From the NCBI GenBank assembly GCA_035695715.1, contig DASRRM010000079.1, forward strand, positions 61,181 through 125,180: 64,000 nucleotides of DNA, given 5' to 3'. Shown here in pieces: positions 56,035 to 64,000 of the stretch; position 1 is the first letter of the stretch; the number at the start of each line of letters is the position of its first letter. The notes below the pieces were generated by a model, which saw only the letters and a program-made list of their open reading frames with translations, ran no database searches and had not been told where the DNA came from. The stretch comes from RYN-428 sp035695715. GTDB taxonomy: Bacteria > Planctomycetota > Phycisphaerae > Tepidisphaerales > Tepidisphaeraceae. A program made the position numbers and the translations under genes.

Positions 56035-56433
56035 TCATTCTCTACACACATCCGCCAATACATGATCCGCCACGAAAATTGGCACCATCGTCGCCGCGCC
56101 CAGCGCGATGGCGTCGCTGGGGCGGCTGTCGATTCTAAGCGTGCTTCCATTCTGGCGGATCAGGATGCGGGCGAAAAATGTATGTTCCTGAAGATCGTTG
56201 ATTTCGATTCGATCGATGCTGCCGCCCATGGTTTCTATGACGCTGGCCAGAAGATCGTGCGTCATGGGCCGGGGCGGAACGTGGCCTTTGAGCCGCCGGT
56301 CGATCGCAATGGCTTCGGGGTTGCCGATGACGATTGGGAAGGTCCTCTCGCCATCGACTTCCTTCAAGACAATTATCTGCTCCTGCTGCATCTCGCTGAT
56401 GATGATCTTATGCAGTTCCATCTGGACAGACAT
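56035..56433 (-). CDS. Bifunctional nuclease family protein (DUF151)
   Basis: The 132 residues match the BFN/DUF151 domain: VVLKEVDGERTFPIVIGNPE-like sequence (here IIVLKEVDGERTFPIVIGNP), AIAIDRRLKG, TMGGSIDRIEINDLQEHTFF, and LRIDSRPSDAIALGAATMVP at the end. Plant homologues have RNase and DNase activity; bacterial roles are mostly unknown. Its end is 12 bases from the PII start, so the two are probably co-transcribed. Confidence 0.93.
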   Translation of the reverse strand: MSVQMELHKIIISEMQQEQIIVLKEVDGERTFPIVIGNPEAIAIDRRLKGHVPPRPMTHDLLASVIETMGGSIDRIEINDLQEHTFFARILIRQNGSTLRIDSRPSDAIALGAATMVPIFVADHVLADVCRE

Positions 56434-56795
56434 TGGAGGATGCCTCCTGGCGGTGCTTTGGTAAACGTAGACCTGTTAAGCAGTAGAGTCAAGACGCAAA
56501 CGCCGGAATCGACAATGACGGGGCGTGACCGTCATTCTGAGTCGCTGTGCCGGGCCGGCCACGGATGAACTTACGTAGGGCGGGCAATGCCCGCCGAGCA
56601 TGGTGTTGGCGGGCAGTGCCCGCCCTACATTTTCAGAGCAAATACTCCGGAAGGATCGCGAAACGCGCCACCAACTGCAAAGTGCTATAAGCCGATCTGT
56701 TTCGTCATGCGTCATGCGTCATTTCGCCCCTCCCGGTATCTTTCAAAATTCCCGAAACTCCAAACCGCCCCGCATCCTCGTATAATCCTTCGTCA
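56434..56795. other. Divergent intergenic region with family B' palindrome
   Basis: A palindrome GTAGGGCGGGCAATGCCCGC (56575-56594) is mirrored by GCGGGCAGTGCCCGCCCTAC (56609-56628). TATAAT at 56781-56786 lies 10 bases before the adaptor ATG, close enough for a near-leaderless transcript. Nothing else was recognised. Confidence 0.7.
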
Positions 56796-58064
56796 ATGAA
56801 GCAACGCAGGGCACAGGGCGCCATTCGATGGATTTTGATCTCTGCCGCAGTCATCGCGGCGGGGATGATCGCCCTTGGCGTTTTGTGGCTGAATCGGCCG
56901 CATGTCACCGTTACCCGCGTGGTTGAAGGGCCGGTGGTCAGCGCGTTTTACGCGACTGGCACGGTCGAGCCGGCACGGGAATATCCCATTAAAACCAGCA
57001 ATGCTGGGATTGTGACCGACGTTCTGGTCGACAAGGGGGATGCCGTGCATGTCGGGCAGAAACTCGCGGTGGTGGAAGACCCGCAATTGCAGTTTCAACT
57101 CAAAAAGGCAGAGGCCAATCTGAAGCAGGCAACCGAGCGCGCCGACCCGGCACAGTCGCCGGTGCTGAAGGAATACGCCGCCAAGATTGATGCCAATGCC
57201 GCCATGCTGGAAAACGCGAAGCATGAGCTGGACCGCTATACCACCATGGTCGCCACCGGCGGGGCATCCAAGACGGATGTCGACAAGGCCGCCGACCACG
57301 TTAAGGACATGTGGAGCCAGGGTATTTCGCTTCAGGCCCAGCGCGATGCGGCCAAGCTGCAGCTTGAAGACGACCTTGCCATCGCGACGGCGGCGTGGCG
57401 GGCCGCCAAAACCGACGTGGAGCGGCAAACCCTCATCAGCCCGATCGACGGCGTGGTGCTCGATCGCCCGGCTCCCTTGCGGACCCGGCTGAATGTCAAC
57501 GTGAACGACCATGTCATGCAGCTTGCCGACGTGCGGCCGGGGAATCTTCGCATGCGGGCGGCGGTGGATGAGGAAAACATCGCCGAGGTGAAGGATGGGC
57601 AACTGGTGCAGATGGTGCTCTATTCATTTCCCGGAAAAACATTTGAAGGGAAGGTCACCCATCGATATCCCAAGGCGGATGCCGATCGGCGGACGTTTGA
57701 AGTGGACATCCAGTTCACGCCGGCCAATCCCGACCTATTCGCCGGCATGACCGGCGAGCTGGCGTTTATCATCGACAAGAAGGACCGCGCCTTAATCGCC
57801 CCGGCGCAGGCGCTTCAGGGCGATGCGCTGTACACCGTTCGCAATGGCCGGCTGGCGAAAGTGGACAACGCCGTCGTGGGAATTCGCAGCGTGGAGCGGA
57901 TTGAGCTGACGAAGGGATTTCAATTGGGAGATGTGATCGTGATCAGTCCGGTGCAGGATATTGCGGTGGGAACGCCGGTGCGAATGACGGTGATGGATCC
58001 GGTGGCCGCGGCGGGCATGAATAAATCGAGCACGGCGCTGCAGAGGAATCCGCTGGGGCAGTAG
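56796..58064 (+). CDS. Periplasmic adaptor (membrane fusion) protein of an ABC-type efflux system, MacA/DevB-like
   Basis: The 422-residue protein has an N-terminal anchor (WILISAAVIAAGMIALGVLW, about 12-31). The first lipoyl half follows (GTVEPAREYPIKTSNAGIVT), then a helical hairpin (about 100-215), the second lipoyl half (LISPIDGVVLDRPAPLRTRL) and the beta-barrel (VDEENIAEVKDGQLVQMVLY). The C-terminal part contains LIAPAQALQGDALYTVRNGR. Adaptors of this kind span the periplasm between an ABC transporter and TolC. The permease (58618) and ATPase (60171) follow on the same strand, in the order adaptor-permease-ATPase seen in DevBCA. Repeat-filled gaps separate them. The transported compound is unknown. 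Confidence 0.9.
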   Translation: MKQRRAQGAIRWILISAAVIAAGMIALGVLWLNRPHVTVTRVVEGPVVSAFYATGTVEPAREYPIKTSNAGIVTDVLVDKGDAVHVGQKLAVVEDPQLQFQLKKAEANLKQATERADPAQSPVLKEYAAKIDANAAMLENAKHELDRYTTMVATGGASKTDVDKAADHVKDMWSQGISLQAQRDAAKLQLEDDLAIATAAWRAAKTDVERQTLISPIDGVVLDRPAPLRTRLNVNVNDHVMQLADVRPGNLRMRAAVDEENIAEVKDGQLVQMVLYSFPGKTFEGKVTHRYPKADADRRTFEVDIQFTPANPDLFAGMTGELAFIIDKKDRALIAPAQALQGDALYTVRNGRLAKVDNAVVGIRSVERIELTKGFQLGDVIVISPVQDIAVGTPVRMTVMDPVAAAGMNKSSTALQRNPLGQ

Positions 58065-58103
58065 TGGGCTGATACGTTCGCCGCGTGAAAGTGTCCCGTT
58101 TTC

Positions 58104-58180
58104 TCCGTCGGGTGGGCGTACTCGCCCACCGCGTTTGCGTCGCTGGCAAGGAAACGGTGGGCGAGTACGCCCACCCTACG
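58104..58180. repeat. Palindrome, family B copy 3
   Basis: GGGTGGGCGTACTCGCCCAC (58110-58129) is mirrored by GTGGGCGAGTACGCCCACCC (58157-58176). The loop GCGTTTGCGTCGCTGGCAAG is nearly identical to that of the next copy. Confidence 0.9.
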
Positions 58181-58412
58181 AAAACTTGCCATTGTGCAGG
58201 AGCGGAAACCGTCAAGAAACGAGGAACGAAATTAAATCGCATCCGAAATAAATAGATGCGCCATTTTGTCTGGCGCACGGTCTGAGATGTCGCCCATTTT
58301 CGCGCATTTTCGCGCGCTACCCGCGTTGGCGGGGTCGCCGGGTGCGGTGACTTCCTGTCATATTGCGCGCGATGAACAGGGAATCGTGGCTCGATTGTGG
58401 TGTCTAAATAAA

Positions 58413-58494
58413 TTTCGTAGGGTGGGCGTACTCGCCCACCACGTTTGCGTCGCGGGCAAGGAAATGGTGGGCGAGTACGCCCACCCTACGAAAA
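58413..58494. repeat. Palindrome, family B copy 4
   Basis: CGTAGGGTGGGCGTACTCGC and its continuation are mirrored by GCGAGTACGCCCACCCTACG. The loop ACGTTTGCGTCGCGGGCAAG differs from copy 3 at two positions over this stretch. The copies are about 310 bases apart in the same intergenic region. Confidence 0.92.
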
Positions 58495-58590
58495 CTTCGT
58501 GGGTCGTGGGTGAGGGCAGCCGCATGAGGACTCAGGATGACGATCGCCCATTCGGACAGATTCATCCGGCGGGGGCGTGAAGAATGAAAG

Positions 58591-58612
58591 CATGGGCTGG
58601 AAGCCCATGCCA
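58591..58612. repeat. Short palindrome before the permease gene
   Basis: CATGGGCTGGAAGCCCATG is a near-perfect 19-base hairpin directly upstream of the permease ATG (58618). It covers the place where a ribosome-binding site is expected, so it may affect translation or simply be another repeat. Confidence 0.7.
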
Positions 58613-58617
58613 CTGAT

Positions 58618-59865
58618 ATGCGCTGGTTCATCGCCATTCGATATTTTCTCTCGCACAAGCGTCAGTCGGCGGTTTGCATCGCCGGGGTGATGATCAGCGT
58701 CACGATGTTTATCGCGATGGTGGCGATGATGAACGGGTTTGAGGATAAGTTCATCATCGAGACGGTGGAGTCGTCCGGCCATATCACGATCAAGGATGAG
58801 CCGCGGGAAACGCGGACGCCGATTTTAGAAAGGGTTTATACCGATCCCAATGCGCTCTTGTCGTTGCAGCGGGTGAAGCCGCGGGATCAGGTGCGCAAGA
58901 TTGAGAATCCGACGGGGCTGCTGGCGGCGTTGTCGCGAATGCCGGGCATCGTGGCCGCCGCCCCCACCGTGCAGGGAGATGTCATCGCGACGTTCGGCAC
59001 CAAGACGCAGACGGTGGCCATCGTGGGGATCGAGCCGGAGCGGCAGGTGAGCGTGACCACGATCGCCGACGACATGACTGAGGGGAGCTTCCCGGGACTG
59101 CGCACGACGGCTGATGGGATCGTGCTGGGCCAGGGCGTGGCGAACGTGCTGGGCGTGAAGGTCGATGATTCGCTGGTCTTGTCCAGCCCCGAGGGAGGGA
59201 AAACGAGTGCGCGAGTCGTGGGAATTTTCCGCACCGGCGTGACGCCAATTGACTATGGCCGTGGTTACATGCTCCTGGCCAATGCCCAGACGCTGCTGAA
59301 CAAGAAGAACGTGATCAACGAGATCGTCATCCGCACCAGCGACTACACGCAGGCCCGCGAATATGCCGCCCAGATTGAAGCCATCTCCGGCTATCGCACT
59401 GAACCCTGGCAGGAGGCCAACGCCAACTTCCTGGCCATCTTCCGCATCCAGAATCTCATCACGTATATCATCACCGGCGCGCTGCTTTTGGTGGCGGCGT
59501 TTGGCGTGCTGAACATTCTGATCATGTCGGTGCTGGAGCGCGTGAACGACATCGCCATCCTCAAAAGCATGGGTTACTCGCGCTCGGATATCACGCTCAT
59601 TTACCTGTTCCAGGGCTTGGTGATCGGCGTGATCGGCTCAACCCTCGGGTTGATCTTCGGCAAGCTGGCCATCGAAGGCCTGCGGCGGATACCGATCAAG
59701 GTTGAAGGAATCGTGCGCTCCGAGGGATTGCTCATGAGCGAGCATGCATCGCAATATTACCAGGCGTTTTTTGCGTCGATTGTGATTGTGTTGATTGCCG
59801 CGGTGTATCCGGCATACCGTGCGGCGAAGTATGATCCGGTGAACGTGATCCGCGGAGCGCATTGA
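58618..59865 (+). CDS. ABC transporter permease, FtsX/LolC-LolE type
   Basis: The 415-residue protein has a first membrane helix (SAVCIAGVMISVTMFIAMVA, about 17-36). A periplasmic domain of about 240 residues follows (EGSFPGLRTTADGIVLGQGV), then three C-terminal helices of the FtsX fold. They include ITGALLLVAAFGVLNILIMS and VIVLIAAVYPAYRAAKYDPV, ending NVIRGAH, the typical end of MacB/LolC/LolE permeases. It pairs with the ATPase at 60171 and the adaptor at 56796. It could extract lipoproteins (Lol-like) or export a small molecule; the adaptor favours export. The start follows a hairpin without a clear Shine-Dalgarno. Confidence 0.9.
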   Translation: MRWFIAIRYFLSHKRQSAVCIAGVMISVTMFIAMVAMMNGFEDKFIIETVESSGHITIKDEPRETRTPILERVYTDPNALLSLQRVKPRDQVRKIENPTGLLAALSRMPGIVAAAPTVQGDVIATFGTKTQTVAIVGIEPERQVSVTTIADDMTEGSFPGLRTTADGIVLGQGVANVLGVKVDDSLVLSSPEGGKTSARVVGIFRTGVTPIDYGRGYMLLANAQTLLNKKNVINEIVIRTSDYTQAREYAAQIEAISGYRTEPWQEANANFLAIFRIQNLITYIITGALLLVAAFGVLNILIMSVLERVNDIAILKSMGYSRSDITLIYLFQGLVIGVIGSTLGLIFGKLAIEGLRRIPIKVEGIVRSEGLLMSEHASQYYQAFFASIVIVLIAAVYPAYRAAKYDPVNVIRGAH

Positions 59866-60170
59866 AGTATTTTCAATTCGGCGGCGTTTTTGGTCCGGGC
59901 GAGAATGCAGAGCTCGCGAAGGCGCGAAGTTGCGAAGGAAAACGCGAAGAATACGTCCGAAATTTGGCTTCATGACGAGACGATCTGGTGCTGAAATCCA
60001 AGTGGAATCCATGTTTCTTCTATCTTCTTCGCGTCTGTCTTCGCGGCTTGGCGCCTTCGCGAGCCTCCCCGATTTGTCTTTGACGACGGCGTTGTAGGAT
60101 TAGTTAAGTTGGTGGCGAGGCCGCCCTGTCCGTCTTTTTTTTCGCGACGCGACAAGCGCCGGAGTTTGGA
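59866..60170. other. Intergenic region with family F palindrome between permease and ATPase genes
   Basis: GCTCGCGAAGGCGCGAAGTT (59912 onward) is mirrored by TTGGCGCCTTCGCGAGC ending about 60064. The arms also share GCGAAGAATAC/ TTCTTCGCGTCTGTCTTCGC-type sequence. No gene is present. Confidence 0.75.
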
Positions 60171-60977
<807 letters not shown>

Positions 60978-61037
60978 GGTCCGGATAATCTCTGGAGGTT
61001 TCCCATCGCCCCGCTCATCGTTACCCTATGCGCGTTC

Positions 61038-62180
61038 ATGGGAAACGCGACCACGATCCTGTTTGCCGGCGGAGGAACCGGCGGCCATCTCTTCCCCGGA
61101 ATTGCCGTGGCCGAGGCGTTGCGCACGGTGATGCCTGATGCCCGCCCCCTTTTCCTCTGCACGCAAAAGGAGATCGACCGGATCATTCTCGAGCCGACCG
61201 GCTTTGAGTTCATCCCGCAGCCGATCATCCCGCCAGTGAAAACCATTGGCGGCCTTTTGAAGTTCTGGAAATCGTGGCGGGAAACCAAGGATCTTGTTCG
61301 CGGCATCCTTAAGGATCGCGCACCCATTGCCGCCCTGGGCCTCGGCGGTTACGCCGCAGGTGTGGCGATTCGCGAGGCCGCGGGGAAGAAAGTTCCCGCC
61401 GCCCTGATCAATCCCGATGTCATTCCGGGAAAAGCCAACCAGTTCCTCGTGAAAAATGTGCAGGCGATCTGCTGCCAATTCGCGGAAACGGCCGAGCATA
61501 TCGCCGCCGCGGAGCGGGGGAAAGTCATGGTGACCGGCTGCCCGATCCGCTCGGAAATCCGCGCGCTTCCGCCGCGCGATGAAGCCATTAAGCGCCTGAG
61601 CCTCGATCCGCGGCTGCTGACGCTGGCCGTCACCGGCGCATCGCTTGGCGCCAAGACGGTGAACGAGGCGGTGCTGACGATGCTCGAAGGCGTGGGATTG
61701 CGGGGCTGGCAGGTGCTGCATTTGTCGGGCCGCGAGCATGCCGACGCCGTTCGCGCTGAGTATCGGGCCCTGGCCGATCGGGGCACGGCCGTTGCCGCCC
61801 GGGTGATCGACTTCACGCCGGCGATGGCGGATATTTGGGCGGTGACCGATCTTGCCGTCAGCCGCAGCGGCGCGAGCAGTTGTGCCGAGCTGACGGCGTG
61901 CGGCGTGCCGTCAATCCTGCTCCCCTACCCATTCCACAAGGACATGCACCAGCGGCTGAACGCCAAGGTATTGGCCGACGCCGGGGCGGCGGTATTGGTG
62001 GACGATGAAAAGGACCGCCGCAAGAATGCGGATAAGCTTCGTCCCGCCCTGGAGCAGCTTCTGTACGACGCCGACAAACGCGCCGCCATGGCTTGTGCCG
62101 CAAAAAAGCTGGGACACCCCGATGCGGCGGAGAATGTGGCGAAAGTTGTGATGAACCTGGCGACAAAGCCGCAAACGTGA
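61038..62180 (+). CDS. murG: UDP-GlcNAc:lipid I N-acetylglucosaminyltransferase
   Basis: It adds GlcNAc to lipid I, making lipid II on the inner face of the membrane. The 380 residues have the family's N-terminal FAGGGTGGHLFPGIAVAEAL (9-28), GLGGYAAGVAIREAAGKKVP, VTGCPIRSEI, VTGASLGAKTVNEAV and the acceptor region AVSRSGASSCAELTACGVPS followed by ILLPYPF. All are diagnostic for MurG. Its presence argues that this lineage makes peptidoglycan. Its stop overlaps the next start (GTGA), so the following gene is coupled. Confidence 0.95.
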   Translation: MGNATTILFAGGGTGGHLFPGIAVAEALRTVMPDARPLFLCTQKEIDRIILEPTGFEFIPQPIIPPVKTIGGLLKFWKSWRETKDLVRGILKDRAPIAALGLGGYAAGVAIREAAGKKVPAALINPDVIPGKANQFLVKNVQAICCQFAETAEHIAAAERGKVMVTGCPIRSEIRALPPRDEAIKRLSLDPRLLTLAVTGASLGAKTVNEAVLTMLEGVGLRGWQVLHLSGREHADAVRAEYRALADRGTAVAARVIDFTPAMADIWAVTDLAVSRSGASSCAELTACGVPSILLPYPFHKDMHQRLNAKVLADAGAAVLVDDEKDRRKNADKLRPALEQLLYDADKRAAMACAAKKLGHPDAAENVAKVVMNLATKPQT

Positions 62181-62857
62181 AATCGGTGCGCTACAAATCC
62201 TCGATCCCCCCCACCGCGCAGGAACGCGTTATCAAACGCTATCCAAGCGGTGCAAAGAACGAGTCCGAATATCACCTCCGGCGAAAGCTTGTCGGCGTGA
62301 GATGTTTTTTCGAATCGGGAGAACCGGAACTCGAATACGCCATCAACGATGGAAAACCGCACGGTTTCAAATTGGTCTGGCATGGCCCGGGCGTGCTTCT
62401 GTCCGTGGAACCTTACGCCCGTGGCTTACCACATGGCGTTGCCAAACAATGGGACGATCACGGCCGCCTGATCGGCACATATCGGATGATTCGTGGCACC
62501 GGCGTCGACCTGTGGCGCCAGCCGCGCGATCGGGGAAAGCCGTATCTTTCCGAAGTGTTGTACCTGAAGAACGGCCGGCCCCACGGCTTTGAATGGTGGC
62601 TGGAGGAAGACCAAAAACGCGTCTTCATCGAACGCCACTGGAAGGATGGCGAGCTTCACGGAATCGAGCGAGAATGGAACGGCGAACGACACCTGAGCCG
62701 GGGGTATCCCAAATATCATGTCGCGGGGAAGCAAGTGACCAAACGGCAATACCTGAAGGCCGGATCACTTGATTCGACGCTGCCGCCCTTTCGATTGCAG
62801 GACAACAAACCGGGCCGGAGATTCCCGTCGGAGATTGAAAAACATTTGGCCCGGTGA
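62177..62857 (+). CDS. MORN-like/YwqK-type repeat protein
   Basis: The 226-residue protein contains four degenerate MORN-like units: NDGKPHGFKLVWHGPG, ARGLPHGVAKQWDDHGRLIG, KNGRPHGFEWWLEEDQ and KDGELHGIEREWNGE. These G-x-x-HG-x-x-x-x-W repeats form beta hairpins. Related YwqK-type proteins act as antitoxins or binding proteins. Here the function is unknown. The start is a GTG overlapping the murG stop (GTGA). The C-terminus is basic. Coupling to murG may be incidental. Confidence 0.75.
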   Translation: MKSVRYKSSIPPTAQERVIKRYPSGAKNESEYHLRRKLVGVRCFFESGEPELEYAINDGKPHGFKLVWHGPGVLLSVEPYARGLPHGVAKQWDDHGRLIGTYRMIRGTGVDLWRQPRDRGKPYLSEVLYLKNGRPHGFEWWLEEDQKRVFIERHWKDGELHGIEREWNGERHLSRGYPKYHVAGKQVTKRQYLKAGSLDSTLPPFRLQDNKPGRRFPSEIEKHLAR

Positions 62858-62934
62858 AGAATCTGGATGGGTTGAACTGCGGGAAAAGCCGCAACTATGC
62901 CACTTTTCATGTTGGTGGCGCGTCTCGGTGACCG

Positions 62935-63009
62935 CCATCCTGAGGTATTCCGAAGGATCTAGCCCGTACGCGAAGGCGAGCCAGATCCTTCGGAGTACCT
63001 CAGGATGAC
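62935..63009. repeat. Palindrome, family A copy 4
   Basis: CCATCCTGAGGTATTCCGAA (62936 onward) is mirrored by TTCGGAGTACCTCAGGATGA. After it, AATCTGAAAAACGCTCT matches the AACCTGAGAAACGCTCT flank of copy 1, so the two share an extended unit. Confidence 0.88.
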
Positions 63010-63103
63010 GACTGGCCGCTACACCAATCTGAAAAACGCTCTAGAGGTGTGGTGAAACGCTTATTCGTCGCGACCCTAAATTTTCCCGAGCAATTGCTCG
63101 GTG

Positions 63104-63109
63104 TATAAT
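63104..63109 (+). promoter_or_regulatory. -10 box of the zinc-ribbon gene
   Basis: TATAAT in GTGTATAATG lies 38 bases before the ATG at 63148. A perfect palindrome GAGCAATTGCTC (63088-63099) lies in the spacer and could bind a regulator. No good -35 is seen. Confidence 0.5.
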
Positions 63110-63147
63110 GTCGCGAGATTGATCGTTTCGCTCATAAAGGATTTTCG

Positions 63148-63381
63148 ATGCCCGTTTACGAATACACCTGTCAGGCCTGCAACAAAAAGTTCGATTACCT
63201 TGCCCGCACCATGTCCGGCGAGCACAAGGTCAGTTGCCCCGAATGCGGCTCGCCGAAAACTGCCCGGGCGCTGAGCGTTTTCGCCGTTGGAGCCAACACC
63301 GGCGGCAAAGCCTCCTCCGCCAGCGACGTCCCGATGTGCGGCCGCTGCGGCCAAGCGCCGGGATCATGCGCGATGGATTAA
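63148..63381 (+). CDS. FmdB-family zinc ribbon protein
   Basis: The 77-residue protein starts MPVYEYTCQACNKKFDYLAR, the FmdB start, and has the zinc knuckle CQAC...CPECGS. A second Cys pair, CGRCGQAPGSC, follows at the C-terminus. FmdB-type proteins are small and widespread, and their role is mostly unknown (a regulatory role was proposed for formamidase operons). AAAGGA precedes the ATG. It is a single gene with its own -10 box. Confidence 0.9.
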   Translation: MPVYEYTCQACNKKFDYLARTMSGEHKVSCPECGSPKTARALSVFAVGANTGGKASSASDVPMCGRCGQAPGSCAMD

Positions 63382-64000
63382 CGCGGCACAGGACTTCGGC
63401 GAGCTCCCCCACGGCCGCCACCCCGCCGCACACCGCTCGTCGCTTGCGTTGTTGGACGCTTGGTGGTGACACGGCCGTCTCGGCCGTGCCTTGGAGTCGA
63501 ATAACTGTGGGAATTTCTGAAAAGGGTGGTTCAATCTCGCAGGGCGTCGGAAATCCGCTCGGTTTGGGTAAATAAGACGCGCTTCCAAGGCGAGCGCCTT
63601 CATCCTGAAAGGTGTGAGTATTTACGTGGCACGGGCCGCTCATGCCACGTAAAAATCCACACGCCCTGAACTGAGGTACTCCGAAGGATCTACCCGTCGC
63701 GGCGAGTAGGCAAGATCCTCAAGGATCTCTCGTGATTTCTTGTTTTTTCAACAAGATTTCGAGCGATGAGAAACAGCTAAAGAAAATGCGAGAATCGCCA
63801 CAGATGAATACAGATTGACCCAGCGAGGCTGCGCCGCAAATCCGAAATCCGAATGACGAAATCCGAATCAAATCCGAATGACGAATGACCAAATGTCTGG
63901 CCCGGAGCCCGCCAAAGATGTTGTTAACAAAACAACAAGTTGAAGGATTGTAGTACAGATAATATCGACGCGATCAGGTTTTATCTGTGTTCATCTGTGT
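63382..64000. other. Gene-free repeat-rich end of the window
   Basis: This stretch holds a family C half-core (GACACGGCCGTCTCGGCCGT, near 63467) and a decayed family A element (63674-63735). There is also a hairpin of the ACGTGGCACGGGCC...ATGCCACGT type near 63622-63650. Tandem TCCGAAATCCGAATGACGAA-type units occur at 63839-63890. An inverted pair CAGATGAATACAGAT (63801) and ATCTGTGTTCATCTG (63983) may continue past the window edge. No gene was recognised. Confidence 0.65.
63674..63735. repeat. Decayed family A palindrome (copy 5)
   Basis: CTGAGGTACTCCGAAGGATC is intact on the left. The right arm has degenerated to AAGATCCTCAAGGATCTCTC, which pairs only over the GGATC part. Confidence 0.65.

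Overview
The window reads as a high-GC, Gram-negative-type bacterial chromosome. A planctomycete of the Phycisphaerae/Tepidisphaera kind is the best guess. The pointers are an exosortase/PEP-CTERM system, large secreted glycosidases, a Rho with a long charged N-terminal extension, a bifunctional-nuclease (DUF151) gene, and Wza-like and MacA/TolC-like envelope genes beside murG. This is inference from gene content and style, because no rRNA gene is present. I found no tRNA, rRNA or CRISPR array.

Layout. 1-2761: the end of an RND membrane-fusion protein and a NodT-type outer-membrane factor. 3478-8701: small hypotheticals, a DinB-like protein, a GH44 endoglucanase, and nicotinate phosphoribosyltransferase behind a perfect 21-bp operator-like palindrome. 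8975-20533 (minus strand): an exopolysaccharide/exosortase operon read in the order Wza-like export protein, exosortase, EpsI, giant TPR protein, tyrosine autokinase. 20759-21589: an inositol-monophosphatase-family enzyme. 21911-26184: a small defence island with a truncated restriction-modification gene, then an intact three-gene cassette (ParB-like, PD-(D/E)XK nuclease, DNA methyltransferase) of visibly lower GC. 26185-32486: a gene-poor stretch, a PEP-CTERM tail remnant, a 1159-residue secreted glycosidase-like protein and two small membrane proteins.

32573-38130 (minus strand): a core housekeeping run of DAHP synthase, tpiA, two tandem secG-like genes, yicC, gmk, rpoZ and coaC. 38386-42590: a ParDE-type toxin-antitoxin pair, an MscS-type channel and recA. 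42945-52271: U32 peptidase, lipoprotein esterase, hybrid histidine kinase, prfC, a DUF4058 protein and a cysteine-rich hypothetical. 52350-56433 (minus strand): rho, coaE, a VOC protein, a PII protein lacking the modifiable tyrosine, and a bifunctional-nuclease protein. 56796-60977: a MacA/DevB-like adaptor, an FtsX-type permease and an ABC ATPase, presumably one efflux system. 61038-63381: murG, a MORN-like protein and an FmdB zinc ribbon.

The intergenic DNA is unusual. Almost every gap over about 250 bases carries long imperfect palindromes from a few recurrent families. Some are nested, with a shared outer arm enclosing different inner modules. The two strongest leads are the three-gene ParB/nuclease/methyltransferase cassette and this modular palindrome system.
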